A stretch of DNA of 42,716 nt, from assembly GCA_945907765.1 (NCBI GenBank), contig CAMDTO010000008.1, positions 1 through 42,716 of the forward strand, written 5' to 3'. Under the pieces are notes generated by a model, which was not told where the DNA came from, did no database searches, and worked only from the letters and a program-made list of their open reading frames with translations. The stretch is from Thermoflexus hugenholtzii JAD2. Its GTDB lineage: Bacteria; Chloroflexota; UBA11872; UBA12225. Positions 35,611 to 42,716 of this stretch are shown here, in pieces. A program made the translations under genes and the position numbers. Each line of letters opens with the position of its first letter. Position 1 is the first letter of the stretch.

Positions 35611-36633
35611 CTAACTTTCCAGATGCCCGGTACCACGCAGCAGGGTTTCCTGGACCACGACTTCGTGCGTGAGTGGACGGTCAGCCGCTTGCTCACCACG
35701 AAGGACGGGTATGAGGCCCTCGACCTCAAGCTCGTAAAGGCGCTGGCGGCCAAGTCCCGCCAACGGAACCTGCTGGATGCCAGCCGAGTAGCCGCCCCAT
35801 GCCCGGGTCAGGACCAACCTGAGCGAATCGGCCGGTTCAAATGGCTCCATGATTGCCGAGCCGTGCGTGCCGTACACCTCGAACCGGCGCGCCATTGGCG
35901 ACGGTTCCATTGCTGCAATGTCGATGGTGGCAAATGCCTTTCCGAACTCGAACACTCCCAGGGTGTTGTCTTGGAACGCGGGCACTTCAGGTGTCGTGTC
36001 ATTCCGGAGAAAACGGGTGACACGGGTCGGTCGTTCGTCGCGCAGTACCCACAGGACTTGGTCGAGCATGTGTCCGCCGAGGTCGAAAAGCATGCCTCCG
36101 ACATGTGACGAGATTGCCTCACGGGTGTTGTTCGAAGGCCATGCCGTAACCGGGATATTGGTGCTCATGTGCGCGCGGACGCTGAAGATCTCGCCAAGCG
36201 CGCCCTCGCGTGCGAGGTGGGAGATGAGGTTGAAGCCGTCGTGGTATCGGTACATGTACCCCATCTGGAGCAGGAGTTCGTGCGCCTCGGCCTGTTCGGC
36301 AATCCACTTGAACCCCGCCCAGTCATCGCCCGCCGGCTTGTCCCACCATACGTGTTTCCCCGCAGATACGCAGTGGCGGGCCATCTCAAGGCTTTCGGTA
36401 TTGCGACCTTCGACAGCGACTGCCGGGATGGACGCATCTCCCAGAAATTCGTCAGGGTGCGCGTACCAATGGATGTCCCAATAGGCCGGGTCCGCCTTGG
36501 CCCTCGTCCGGACCTCATCGTTTGCCTCGAACACCCCGACAAGTTCGGTTGATGGATTGGCCCGTAGCGCAAGTGCCTTGCCTGATGCGTGCCCGTGCTG
36601 GACGCCCCATTGCACAAATCTGATCCGCGACAT
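35611..36633 (-). CDS. Gfo/Idh/MocA family NAD(P)-dependent oxidoreductase
   Basis: A 340-residue two-domain dehydrogenase typical of sugar or inositol derivatives. The N-terminal Rossmann part has RFVQWGVQHGHASGKALAL, then AVAVEGRNTESLEMARHCVSAGKHVWWDKPAG, where DKP replaces the usual EKP motif. The C-domain includes the substrate region GHMLDQVLWVL (His equivalent of the catalytic GxxDxxxH group: GGHMLDQ) and TIDIAAMEPSP. ATG 36633 has GGGGGAG about eight bases upstream. It diverges from the amidohydrolase gene. The substrate is not identifiable. Confidence 0.8.
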   Translation of the reverse strand: MSRIRFVQWGVQHGHASGKALALRANPSTELVGVFEANDEVRTRAKADPAYWDIHWYAHPDEFLGDASIPAVAVEGRNTESLEMARHCVSAGKHVWWDKPAGDDWAGFKWIAEQAEAHELLLQMGYMYRYHDGFNLISHLAREGALGEIFSVRAHMSTNIPVTAWPSNNTREAISSHVGGMLFDLGGHMLDQVLWVLRDERPTRVTRFLRNDTTPEVPAFQDNTLGVFEFGKAFATIDIAAMEPSPMARRFEVYGTHGSAIMEPFEPADSLRLVLTRAWGGYSAGIQQVPLAGLGRQRLYELEVEGLIPVLRGEQAADRPLTHEVVVQETLLRGTGHLES

Positions 36634-36916
36634 TGATGTCTCTCCCCCTCGCATCTGCGGTTCTCATGCCTTTCGACGTCTCGCGACACGATGGTTGATG
36701 ATAGGGAACCGCGGGGATCCGCGTATCCGGGCGCAACTCGCGATGTGGACCGGATCACACGGTCGAGGCTCAGGCGAAGCGCACGAAGCCCAGCTTCCGG
36801 GAAGCCGGATACCATGGCATTCCGGGACCCGGGGCAGCAATTGGGGCCACTGGTGGTAGTTGTGCCCGTGGACGAAACGGGGATCGGCTCATTTTCGTGA
36901 TAGGGGAGTAGGGACA

Positions 36917-38110
36917 ATGGCAGCAATTTCTGCGACCGGCGCGTGGCTCGCGATCACTGGGGCCAGGATCATCACAATGGCCGGTGATGACATTCCCGAT
37001 GGTGTCTTACTGATCCGCGATGGATTGGTGATCGAAGTCGGATCTCACGTGACTATCCCCGGCAACGCAGTGATTGTTGACGCCCGGGGCCAAACGATCA
37101 CGCCAGGTTTCATCGACGCCCACACGCACCTTGGCATTCACGAGGAAGCAATCGGGCGCGAAGGTGACGACACGAACGACATGACCGATCCACTCACGCC
37201 GCACTTGAGGGCGCTTGATGGGATCAATCCCGAAGAATCCGGTTTGCGGAATGCTGCTTCCCACGGCGTGTCTTCGGCAGTGGTCCTGCCGGGGAGCGGG
37301 AACGTGATCGGCGGCCTCGGGACGTTGGTCAAGACTTGGGGTGACTGCGTGGACACCATGGTCGTTCGTGACCCGTGCGGCCTGAAGATTGCGTTTGGTG
37401 AGAACCCCAAGCGGGTCTATGGGGACCAGCGAAAGATGCCGTCGACCCGCATGGGCACCGCGGCGCTCCTTCGGGAGGCGTTTGTGAAGGCTCAGGAATA
37501 TGCCCGCAAACTCGATGCTGGGGCGGAGGATCCCTCGAAGTCTCCCGATCGTGATTTGCGCCAGGAGTCCCTCGTCCGTGTCCTGCGCCACGAATTCCCG
37601 TTGTTGGCGCATAGCCATCGTGCCGATGACATGCATACCGCGATGCGTATCGCTGCCGAATTCGGTGTCGGCATTGTGCTGCAACACGCGACCGAGTCGC
37701 ACCTCATGGCCGACTTGCTTGCATCTCGCAATATCCCATGTGTTGTCGGACCAACCTTCGGATCACCCCCTAAAATCGAGACCCGCGCCAGGACGTTTGC
37801 GACACCCGGAGTTCTCGCCCGTGCAGGTGTGAAAGTTGCAATCTGTTCGGATCATCCGGTTACCCCGAGTGGCCACTTGCGCTTGTACGCCCTCCTCGCA
37901 GTCCGCGAAGGGATGGCGCATCGCGATGCCCTCTCAGCGATGACCATCTGGCCTGCGCAGATCAGCGGCGTGGCAAATCGCATCGGGAGCCTTGTGCCCG
38001 GGCTTGACGCCGATTTCACGATCTATTCGGGTGACCCGTTGGACGCCGTATCAGGAGTGATCGGCGCATACCAGAATGGCGTGAGGGTCCCGATGGAGGC
38101 CCGCAGCTGA
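36917..38110 (+). CDS. Imidazolonepropionase-like amidohydrolase
   Basis: A 397-residue metal-dependent hydrolase of the amidohydrolase superfamily. Metal ligands can be placed: His69-x-His71 (DAHTHLG), His234 (AHSH), His257 (LQHATESH) and Asp312 (CSDHPV). The entry GARIITMAG...DGVLLIRDG and PGFIDAHTH, and the C-terminal GSLVPGLDADFTIYSGDPLD, are standard for this group. Family members deaminate or hydrolyse cyclic amides; the substrate here is unknown. ATG 36917 has GGGGAG eight bases upstream. It shares a 283-base divergent region with the Gfo/Idh/MocA gene. Confidence 0.86.
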   Translation: MAAISATGAWLAITGARIITMAGDDIPDGVLLIRDGLVIEVGSHVTIPGNAVIVDARGQTITPGFIDAHTHLGIHEEAIGREGDDTNDMTDPLTPHLRALDGINPEESGLRNAASHGVSSAVVLPGSGNVIGGLGTLVKTWGDCVDTMVVRDPCGLKIAFGENPKRVYGDQRKMPSTRMGTAALLREAFVKAQEYARKLDAGAEDPSKSPDRDLRQESLVRVLRHEFPLLAHSHRADDMHTAMRIAAEFGVGIVLQHATESHLMADLLASRNIPCVVGPTFGSPPKIETRARTFATPGVLARAGVKVAICSDHPVTPSGHLRLYALLAVREGMAHRDALSAMTIWPAQISGVANRIGSLVPGLDADFTIYSGDPLDAVSGVIGAYQNGVRVPMEARS

Positions 38111-38126
38111 CGGGTTGCCGGACCTC

Positions 38127-38166
38127 CGGTTGTGCGCCCGTCATTCTGGACCCTGGCGCACAACCG
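38127..38166. terminator. Perfect 12-bp hairpin after the amidohydrolase gene
   Basis: CGGTTGTGCGCC (38127-38138) pairs exactly with GGCGCACAACCG (38155-38166) with a 16-base loop, between convergent genes. No T-run follows, so termination may be weak or factor-assisted. Confidence 0.6.
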
Positions 38167-38204
38167 CCGGCCCCGTCCGTACCGCTTGTAGTGAACACCC
38201 ACAA

Positions 38205-38236
38205 GGCCACTCGTCGAGGCTTTAAGCCCAGTGGCC
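38205..38236. terminator. Second hairpin before the end of the convergent gene
   Basis: GGCCACT (38205-38211) pairs with AGTGGCC (38230-38236), enclosing a smaller GGCT-TTA-AGCC stem. It lies 8 bases past the stop of the leftward gene and is suited to end that transcript. Confidence 0.5.
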
Positions 38237-38244
38237 ACAAGTGA

Positions 38245-39417
38245 TCAGGGGTTCGTCCGCAACTCGGTCTTGGCCACCGCGGTCAGGAAGTCCTGCACCT
38301 TTGTCAGGAACGTCGCCGGGTACTCACCGAACACCCGGATTTCATATCCCCAGTTGCCCCGGATCACGAACAGGTGAATCGCCACCCATTCATGTTGGAC
38401 TTGCGTCTGGGTGCATCCGCTGCATCCGTCCCAGTATTCGATACGCGTCCGGGTGTCGTAACGAAGGGCCGGAAAGCCTCCGACGGTGGTCGTGCCGGAG
38501 GGAGTGTTGGTTCCGCTACACGTCGTAGATCCAATGCAGTAGAACGACAGGACCTTCCGCGCCAAGTCAGTCGTCGTCGCAACATCCTTGTTGTAATCAA
38601 GATTGGTTGCGACCACGCGCGCGAAAATCGGGTCTCCCCCAGAAACCACCGTCCACTCGTGAAGCACGTGGGATGAATAGATGGTGTCGAACCGGTGGTC
38701 CCTCGCGTTTATGCCGGTCCCCTCTGTCCACGATGCGCCGGATCCAAGCGTGATGTCTCCATCCGCTGCGAGGCGAGGCGTGCGGTTGAGGCGGTAGGCC
38801 TCGGAACGGGCATCAGTTGTCGGTGTGGTCGTTACCAATGCCGTCGTGGTTCCGGCACCCACCACGCTGTTTGCGACGACGACAGGGGTTGCGACGACTG
38901 GGTTCGGGGTGACTGGCGGGCTGGTCACCGGCGCCAGGACACCCTTTGCAAGGGTCGATGCCCCAATCCCGAACCGTCGTTCCCACAGGGCCTGGTCGTA
39001 GACGAGGGTCCCCCAGTTGTCGCCTGAGATACCGAAGAGTTCCACATCGGCAAGTGACTGAATGTGCAGGAGTGTCGGGGATGTTTCAGATGTCTCCCAC
39101 TTCACCAAGTAGATTGGATCACCAAGTTTCAGCAGCCCCGACGACAGCCATGGGCCCCCGCGCCGGTACTGGGTAATTTCGTCGCGCGTGACTTCCCGCT
39201 TTGCGTCCCAGTCGACACGTTTGCCGGAGAACGCACGGGTGTCACCCACCCAATGCAGAACACCATCGTCGTCTGCGACCCAGATGTGGGCGGTTCCACG
39301 GAGTACGACGACCGTCCCCGGGGAAACTCCCGGAGAGTCCGCGTGAGCTATCGGGGATCCAAGGAAACACGCGATGGCCAAGGCAAGCAAGCCAATTCCG
39401 CGCCAGAATCCGCTCAT
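38245..39417 (-). CDS. Secreted protein of unknown function
   Basis: A 390-residue exported protein. A clear Sec signal peptide (MSGFWRGIGLLALAIACFLGSPIAHADS) ends near residue 27. Residues 30-150 are rich in Trp/Gly phrases such as LRGTAHIWVADDDGVLHWVGDTRAF, which resembles small beta-rich repeats seen in secreted proteins. After a Pro/Val/Thr-rich linker (about 165-210), a C-terminal domain contains two close cysteine pairs (CIGSTTC and CSGC). I do not recognise a family. AGGAG lies five bases before ATG 39417, so the start is well supported. Confidence 0.7.
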   Translation of the reverse strand: MSGFWRGIGLLALAIACFLGSPIAHADSPGVSPGTVVVLRGTAHIWVADDDGVLHWVGDTRAFSGKRVDWDAKREVTRDEITQYRRGGPWLSSGLLKLGDPIYLVKWETSETSPTLLHIQSLADVELFGISGDNWGTLVYDQALWERRFGIGASTLAKGVLAPVTSPPVTPNPVVATPVVVANSVVGAGTTTALVTTTPTTDARSEAYRLNRTPRLAADGDITLGSGASWTEGTGINARDHRFDTIYSSHVLHEWTVVSGGDPIFARVVATNLDYNKDVATTTDLARKVLSFYCIGSTTCSGTNTPSGTTTVGGFPALRYDTRTRIEYWDGCSGCTQTQVQHEWVAIHLFVIRGNWGYEIRVFGEYPATFLTKVQDFLTAVAKTELRTNP

Positions 39418-39619
39418 GATTTCTCCTACGGGTGTTGCTCCACCGATTGGACGGCCACCGAGGTGCCGATCAGCCCCCGTTGCGTTCATTGTCGCGCATG
39501 AGCGGAAATGGTGTGGGTGGGGGCGACAGGAACGCAGCCGAGAATGGTCGCCCGGGCAATTCGCGACTGTAGTGAATCTCGGATCACTCGTTGGTTGCCG
39601 TTGAACCGTTTACTGACTG

Positions 39620-40600
39620 ATGACGCGTCGCCGCACCTTCATTTCCCTTGCAGCAGGGGTCCTTCAGGCCTGCGGGACACGCGTGTCTGACGGCAATCGC
39701 GCAGTCGCGTCGCCACCGACCATCGCAACGGCCCGCCGGGACACCGATCCGGACTATTTTGGGACGAAGGGAACTGGCCCCGGATTCTTCGATGGGCCGG
39801 TTGCGCTGACCGTGCGCCCTGATGGAACGATCCTGGTCGTCGATGCTGGGAACAGTCGAGTACAGCACGTTACGCCCGAAGGCGACGCCATCGGCGTCAT
39901 TGCAGCGCCCGGTTCGGCGACCGGTCAGGTCCAGTTTCCCGAAGGAATCGCGAACGGCCCGGATGGATCCATGGTTGTGTCAGATGGTGGGAACAACCGG
40001 ATCCAGATGTTGACCGCAGACGGCCTTGTACAAGGGATCTGGGGTCAATCCGGGGCCGGTCCTGAGGCGTTTGCGGTGCCCCGCGGGGTTGTGATCTCCC
40101 ACGCTGGCATCGTGTACGTTGCAGACTCCCGCAATCACCGCATCCAACGGCTTACTCTCGACGGGCGTTTCTTAGGTCCATGGGGTGGCCCTGGCACTGG
40201 CCCCGGCGAATTCGATGCGCCCGTCGGTCTTGCTCTGGACGCAAGCGGAAGCCTCGCCGTTGCGGATGCTGGGAACCACCGGATCCAACTCCTTGATGAG
40301 CATGGTCGGCATATCTGGACCTTGGGCGGGATCGGAAATCAACTTGGCCAATTCCGCGGGCCGGAAGGCCTCCTGTTTGACGGACAGGGGCGCCTCGTAG
40401 TGGCTGACACAAGCAACGATCGCATCCAGATATTTGGGTATTCGGACCGCGCCGATCCCGTTCCCTCACTCGTGATCGGTCGACGCGGAAAGGGTGTCCG
40501 TGAATTCGACGAACCAATCGGTTTGGCAATCAATGGGCGAGGCGAATTGCTTGTTTCCGAGTTCGGGAACCATCGGATCCAACGCGTAGTCATCAACTGA
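39620..40600 (+). CDS. NHL-repeat beta-propeller, putative lipoprotein
   Basis: A 326-residue protein with about six NHL repeats, each with a strand pattern such as PRGVVISHAGIVYVADSRNHRIQRL or PVGLALDASGSLAVADAGNHRIQLL. They should fold into a six-bladed propeller, a ligand or protein-binding platform. The N-terminus MTRRRTFISLAAGVLQAC has a basic-hydrophobic stretch and a cysteine (LQAC) that is a poor but possible lipobox, suggesting surface anchoring. ATG 39620 has no Shine-Dalgarno sequence. It is adjacent to, and divergent from, the secreted protein gene. Confidence 0.8.
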   Translation: MTRRRTFISLAAGVLQACGTRVSDGNRAVASPPTIATARRDTDPDYFGTKGTGPGFFDGPVALTVRPDGTILVVDAGNSRVQHVTPEGDAIGVIAAPGSATGQVQFPEGIANGPDGSMVVSDGGNNRIQMLTADGLVQGIWGQSGAGPEAFAVPRGVVISHAGIVYVADSRNHRIQRLTLDGRFLGPWGGPGTGPGEFDAPVGLALDASGSLAVADAGNHRIQLLDEHGRHIWTLGGIGNQLGQFRGPEGLLFDGQGRLVVADTSNDRIQIFGYSDRADPVPSLVIGRRGKGVREFDEPIGLAINGRGELLVSEFGNHRIQRVVIN

Positions 40601-40623
40601 CTACTTCTGGCTACGGACCAGCG

Positions 40624-41562
40624 CTATTCAACTTTGCGTGGGTCCAGGGCATCACGAAGGCCGTCCCCGATCGAGTTCACGGCCATGACGGTCAGGAAGA
40701 TCATCAGTCCCGGAAAGACCGCCGTCCACGGTGCACGCACCATCTGGTCCTGCGCGTTGCGAAGCATGTTTCCCCAACTCGCCATCGGCGGTTGGATGCC
40801 GAGGCCAAGGTAACTGAGGCTCGACTCGGTCAGGATTGCCCCGGAGATGCCGAGAGTTGACGCCACGATGATTGGTCCGATCGCATTTGGCAAGAGGTGG
40901 CGCAGGATGATCCGGGATGGCGGGGCGCCGAGGCATCGTGCCGCTTCGACGAACTCGCGTTCGCGCAAACTCAGGAATGCTCCCCTGACCTGACGGGCCG
41001 TCCCCATCCATCTGAGGCCACCGATCACTAGCACCAAGGTCACGGGATTTGTCCCATAGATCGTTGCCAAGAGGATCAGGACGAAGATCGATGGCAACGC
41101 GATCATGAAGTCGACCAGCCGCATCAGGAGGTTGTCGACCCAACCTCCGTAAAAGCCAGCGATTGCACCGACCGTCGATCCGATGGACACCGCGAGTGCG
41201 ACGGCGAGGAACCCGATCGCAAGCGATACGCGCCCACCGTGCAGGATGCGTGCGAGGAGGTCACGCCCAAGTTCATCGGTCCCCATGGGATGGATCGGTG
41301 ACGGGCGGTCCAGCATCTCGGCGAGCGATGTCTTGATCGGCGAGTACGGCGAGATCCATGTGGCCAGCAACGACGCCGACGCAAGGATCAGCAGGATCAC
41401 CATGCCAACAAGCGCCATCCGGTGACGTCGGAAGCGTCGCCATGCCAGGCCCCAGAGGCCAATTGGCCTCCCCGGGGATGGTGCTGCAAGGCCCGATGAG
41501 GCCGATAGTCGGTGGAGGGAAAGGTGTTCGGAAGCCGACCACGATCCAGGCTGTCCCGACAT
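40624..41562 (-). CDS. dppC: Peptide ABC transporter permease, DppC type
   Basis: A 312-residue inner-membrane permease of a dipeptide/oligopeptide/nickel-type importer. Six hydrophobic segments are visible, starting MALVGMVILLILASASLLATW, with the DppC-type N-terminal domain DRPSPIHPMGTDELGRDLLARILHGGR and the EAA loop FVEAARCLGAPPSRIILRHLLPNAIGP that docks the ATPase. The stop codon of dppB directly abuts its ATG (TAGATG, no gap), so the two are coupled. The ATPase genes are not in the window. Confidence 0.92.
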   Translation of the reverse strand: MSGQPGSWSASEHLSLHRLSASSGLAAPSPGRPIGLWGLAWRRFRRHRMALVGMVILLILASASLLATWISPYSPIKTSLAEMLDRPSPIHPMGTDELGRDLLARILHGGRVSLAIGFLAVALAVSIGSTVGAIAGFYGGWVDNLLMRLVDFMIALPSIFVLILLATIYGTNPVTLVLVIGGLRWMGTARQVRGAFLSLREREFVEAARCLGAPPSRIILRHLLPNAIGPIIVASTLGISGAILTESSLSYLGLGIQPPMASWGNMLRNAQDQMVRAPWTAVFPGLMIFLTVMAVNSIGDGLRDALDPRKVE

Positions 41563-42516
41563 CTACCGGTACCGGATCCGCGGGTCCAGCCACGCGTACG
41601 CCACATCGGCCAGTAGGTTGCTGGCGATGACAAGCGTGGACGCGACGGTGAAGATCCCCATGAGAACGGGGTAATCGACACGCCCCGATGCCTCCCAGAA
41701 CAGGCGTCCCATTCCCGGCCAGGCGAAAATCGTTTCAGTGATGAGTGCGCCGCTGAAAAGTTGGGGAAGGTCAATCGCGATCACGGTGACGAGCGGGATT
41801 GCGGCGTTGCGCAATGCGTGGCGACGCAGCACGGTCGTTCCGTCAAGCCCCTTGGCATAGGCCACACGGATGTAGTCCTGCCGGATCACGTCGAGGAGCG
41901 ACGATCTCAGATACCGGATGTAACGGGTGGCATCGAAGATGGCCAAGGTGGTCACGGGCAATGTCAGGTACTTCAGCCGATCTGATAGGGAATACGGTTC
42001 GCCGAGGGTGTACATGCCGCCGGCGGGAAGCCAACGGAGGCCGACCGCGAAGATCATGATCAGCATCAGGCCAATCCAGAAGGTTGGAAGCGAGTTCCCC
42101 GCAAAGGCGATCGTTGTCGCGATGTGGTCGAACCACGAGTACTGTCGCACCGCGGAGACGATTGCGATAGGAACCGCGATTGCGAGGGTTGCGACGAAGG
42201 TGATGGACATCAGCACGAGGGTGTTTGGCAGTCGTTCGAGGATCATCACCGTGACCGGGCGCTTGGTGACGAGCGACCATCCCCAATCACCCGAAAGCAT
42301 CGCGCCAAGCCAGCGCAGGTACTGGAGGGTCACTGGTTGGTCCAGACCCATCTGGGCGCGAAGCCGGGCGAGGTCCTCGGCGGTCACCGTCGGGTCGGCC
42401 TCATACATCGACATAGGCCCGCCAGGAGTCGCCCGCAGCAGGACGAACACGACAAGCGTCATGAGCAGCAGCAGCGGCACCGCCTGCACGGTACGACGGG
42501 CCAGATACCGGGTCAT
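41563..42516 (-). CDS. dppB: Peptide ABC transporter permease, DppB type
   Basis: A 317-residue inner-membrane permease, partner of DppC. The first helix VPLLLLMTLVVFVLLRATPGGP, the TLQYLRWLGAMLSGDWGWSLVTKRPV segment, and the EAA loop YIRVAYAKGLDGTTVLRRHALRNAAIPLV are standard DppB features. About six membrane segments are visible. ATG 42516 has GAGG seven bases upstream; the open frame reaches 42570. The upstream gene in the same direction is a substrate-binding protein, giving the usual order SBP-dppB-dppC. Confidence 0.93.
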   Translation of the reverse strand: MTRYLARRTVQAVPLLLLMTLVVFVLLRATPGGPMSMYEADPTVTAEDLARLRAQMGLDQPVTLQYLRWLGAMLSGDWGWSLVTKRPVTVMILERLPNTLVLMSITFVATLAIAVPIAIVSAVRQYSWFDHIATTIAFAGNSLPTFWIGLMLIMIFAVGLRWLPAGGMYTLGEPYSLSDRLKYLTLPVTTLAIFDATRYIRYLRSSLLDVIRQDYIRVAYAKGLDGTTVLRRHALRNAAIPLVTVIAIDLPQLFSGALITETIFAWPGMGRLFWEASGRVDYPVLMGIFTVASTLVIASNLLADVAYAWLDPRIRYR

Positions 42517-42579
42517 CGAGATGCCTCTGCGTTCCCCTCGTCGGACACGGCTTGGCGGATAGGACTGCAACGAGCCAAA

Positions 42580-42609
42580 TCAGAATGTGCCCGCTTTGTG
42601 GCATTCTGA
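42580..42609 (-). promoter_or_regulatory. 8-bp stem-loop between the substrate-binding protein gene and dppB
   Basis: TCAGAATG (42580-42587) pairs with CATTCTGA (42602-42609). In this type of operon such structures often end or stabilise the abundant binding-protein message and lower expression of the permeases. There is no strong T-run, so attenuation is more likely than full termination. Confidence 0.5.
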
Positions 42610-42651
42610 CTCCGCCCCGTCCGCCACCTCATACCCATGCGGGAGACCCGC

Positions 42652-42716
42652 CTACTTGTTGAGCCACCAGTTCTCCAGGTCCCACGCGAGGTTGTCCCAC
42701 GGATGGTGGGTGCGAC
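42652..42716 (-). CDS. C-terminus of an ABC transporter substrate-binding protein (partial)
   Basis: The last 20 codons of a gene that runs out of the window, ending WDLENWWLNK then TAG (42654-42652). A Trp-rich end of this kind (WDN...ENWWL) is typical of family 5 peptide-binding lipoproteins, and the following genes are dppB and dppC in the same direction. Identity rests on this short tail and the operon order. Confidence 0.6.
   Translation of the reverse strand, partial: RTHHPWDNLAWDLENWWLNK

Overview
The window is about 42.7 kb of GC-rich bacterial chromosome, densely coding on both strands. Some 32 protein genes are supported, including one 3'-end fragment and two broken genes. There are no rRNA, tRNA or CRISPR loci that I can see. 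Frequent GTG/TTG starts, a PAC2-family protein, an Eis-like acetyltransferase, a lone OpgC-type acyltransferase and a zinc-ribbon fused to IF-3 suggest a Chloroflexota-like lineage. That placement is inference (moderate to low confidence); no rRNA or universal marker beyond infC, purB and pyrD is present to settle it.

Layout. 1-5.8 kb: ureidoglycolate lyase-like gene, an MFS exporter, and a TldD/PmbA (TldE) metalloprotease pair. 5.8-8.7 kb: a leftward, translationally coupled operon rfbB-pyrD-yfbR (dTDP-glucose dehydratase, dihydroorotate dehydrogenase, 5'-deoxynucleotidase). 8.9-14.2 kb: an unrecognised large protein, a SelA-fold PLP enzyme, a GNAT/Eis-like protein and a uridine-kinase-like P-loop kinase, the middle two sharing a near-duplicate leader. 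14.3-16.1 kb: purB and a YCII-like gene in a locally AT-rich patch. 16.4-21.7 kb: a D-2-hydroxyacid dehydrogenase and an SDR (divergent), a diiron acyl-ACP desaturase, and a YyaL/DUF255 thioredoxin-fold protein. 21.9-23.2 kb: an XRE-type regulator coupled to a protein that looks like an ImmA/IrrE domain without its HExxH site. 23.6-27.6 kb: a YjbQ protein, then cobQ (cobyric acid synthase) destroyed by a degenerate IS481-family element and by an extra ~64 nt, then a class III phosphodiesterase. 28.2-32.7 kb: two secreted or exported alpha/beta hydrolases flanking an OpgC-like membrane acyltransferase. 33.1-34.2 kb: infC. 34.4-38.1 kb: PAC2 protein, Gfo/Idh/MocA oxidoreductase, amidohydrolase. 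38.2-40.6 kb: a secreted protein and an NHL beta-propeller. 40.6-42.7 kb: dipeptide/oligopeptide ABC permeases dppC and dppB behind the tail of a substrate-binding protein.

The most interesting locus is infC (33.1-34.2 kb). IF-3 carries an N-terminal CxxC...CxxC zinc ribbon and a Gly/Pro-rich linker. The only start that fits both the zinc-ribbon family N-terminus and a strong Shine-Dalgarno sequence is a CTG codon. That matches the known habit of infC genes to use a discriminated non-standard start for autoregulation. Second is the cobQ locus, where the target duplication of the IS can be read directly and the pre-insertion reading frame rebuilt. Other items are a (TTTGGG)5 quadruplex-type repeat, several inverted repeats placed like operators or terminators, and the degenerate ImmA-like partner of an XRE regulator.
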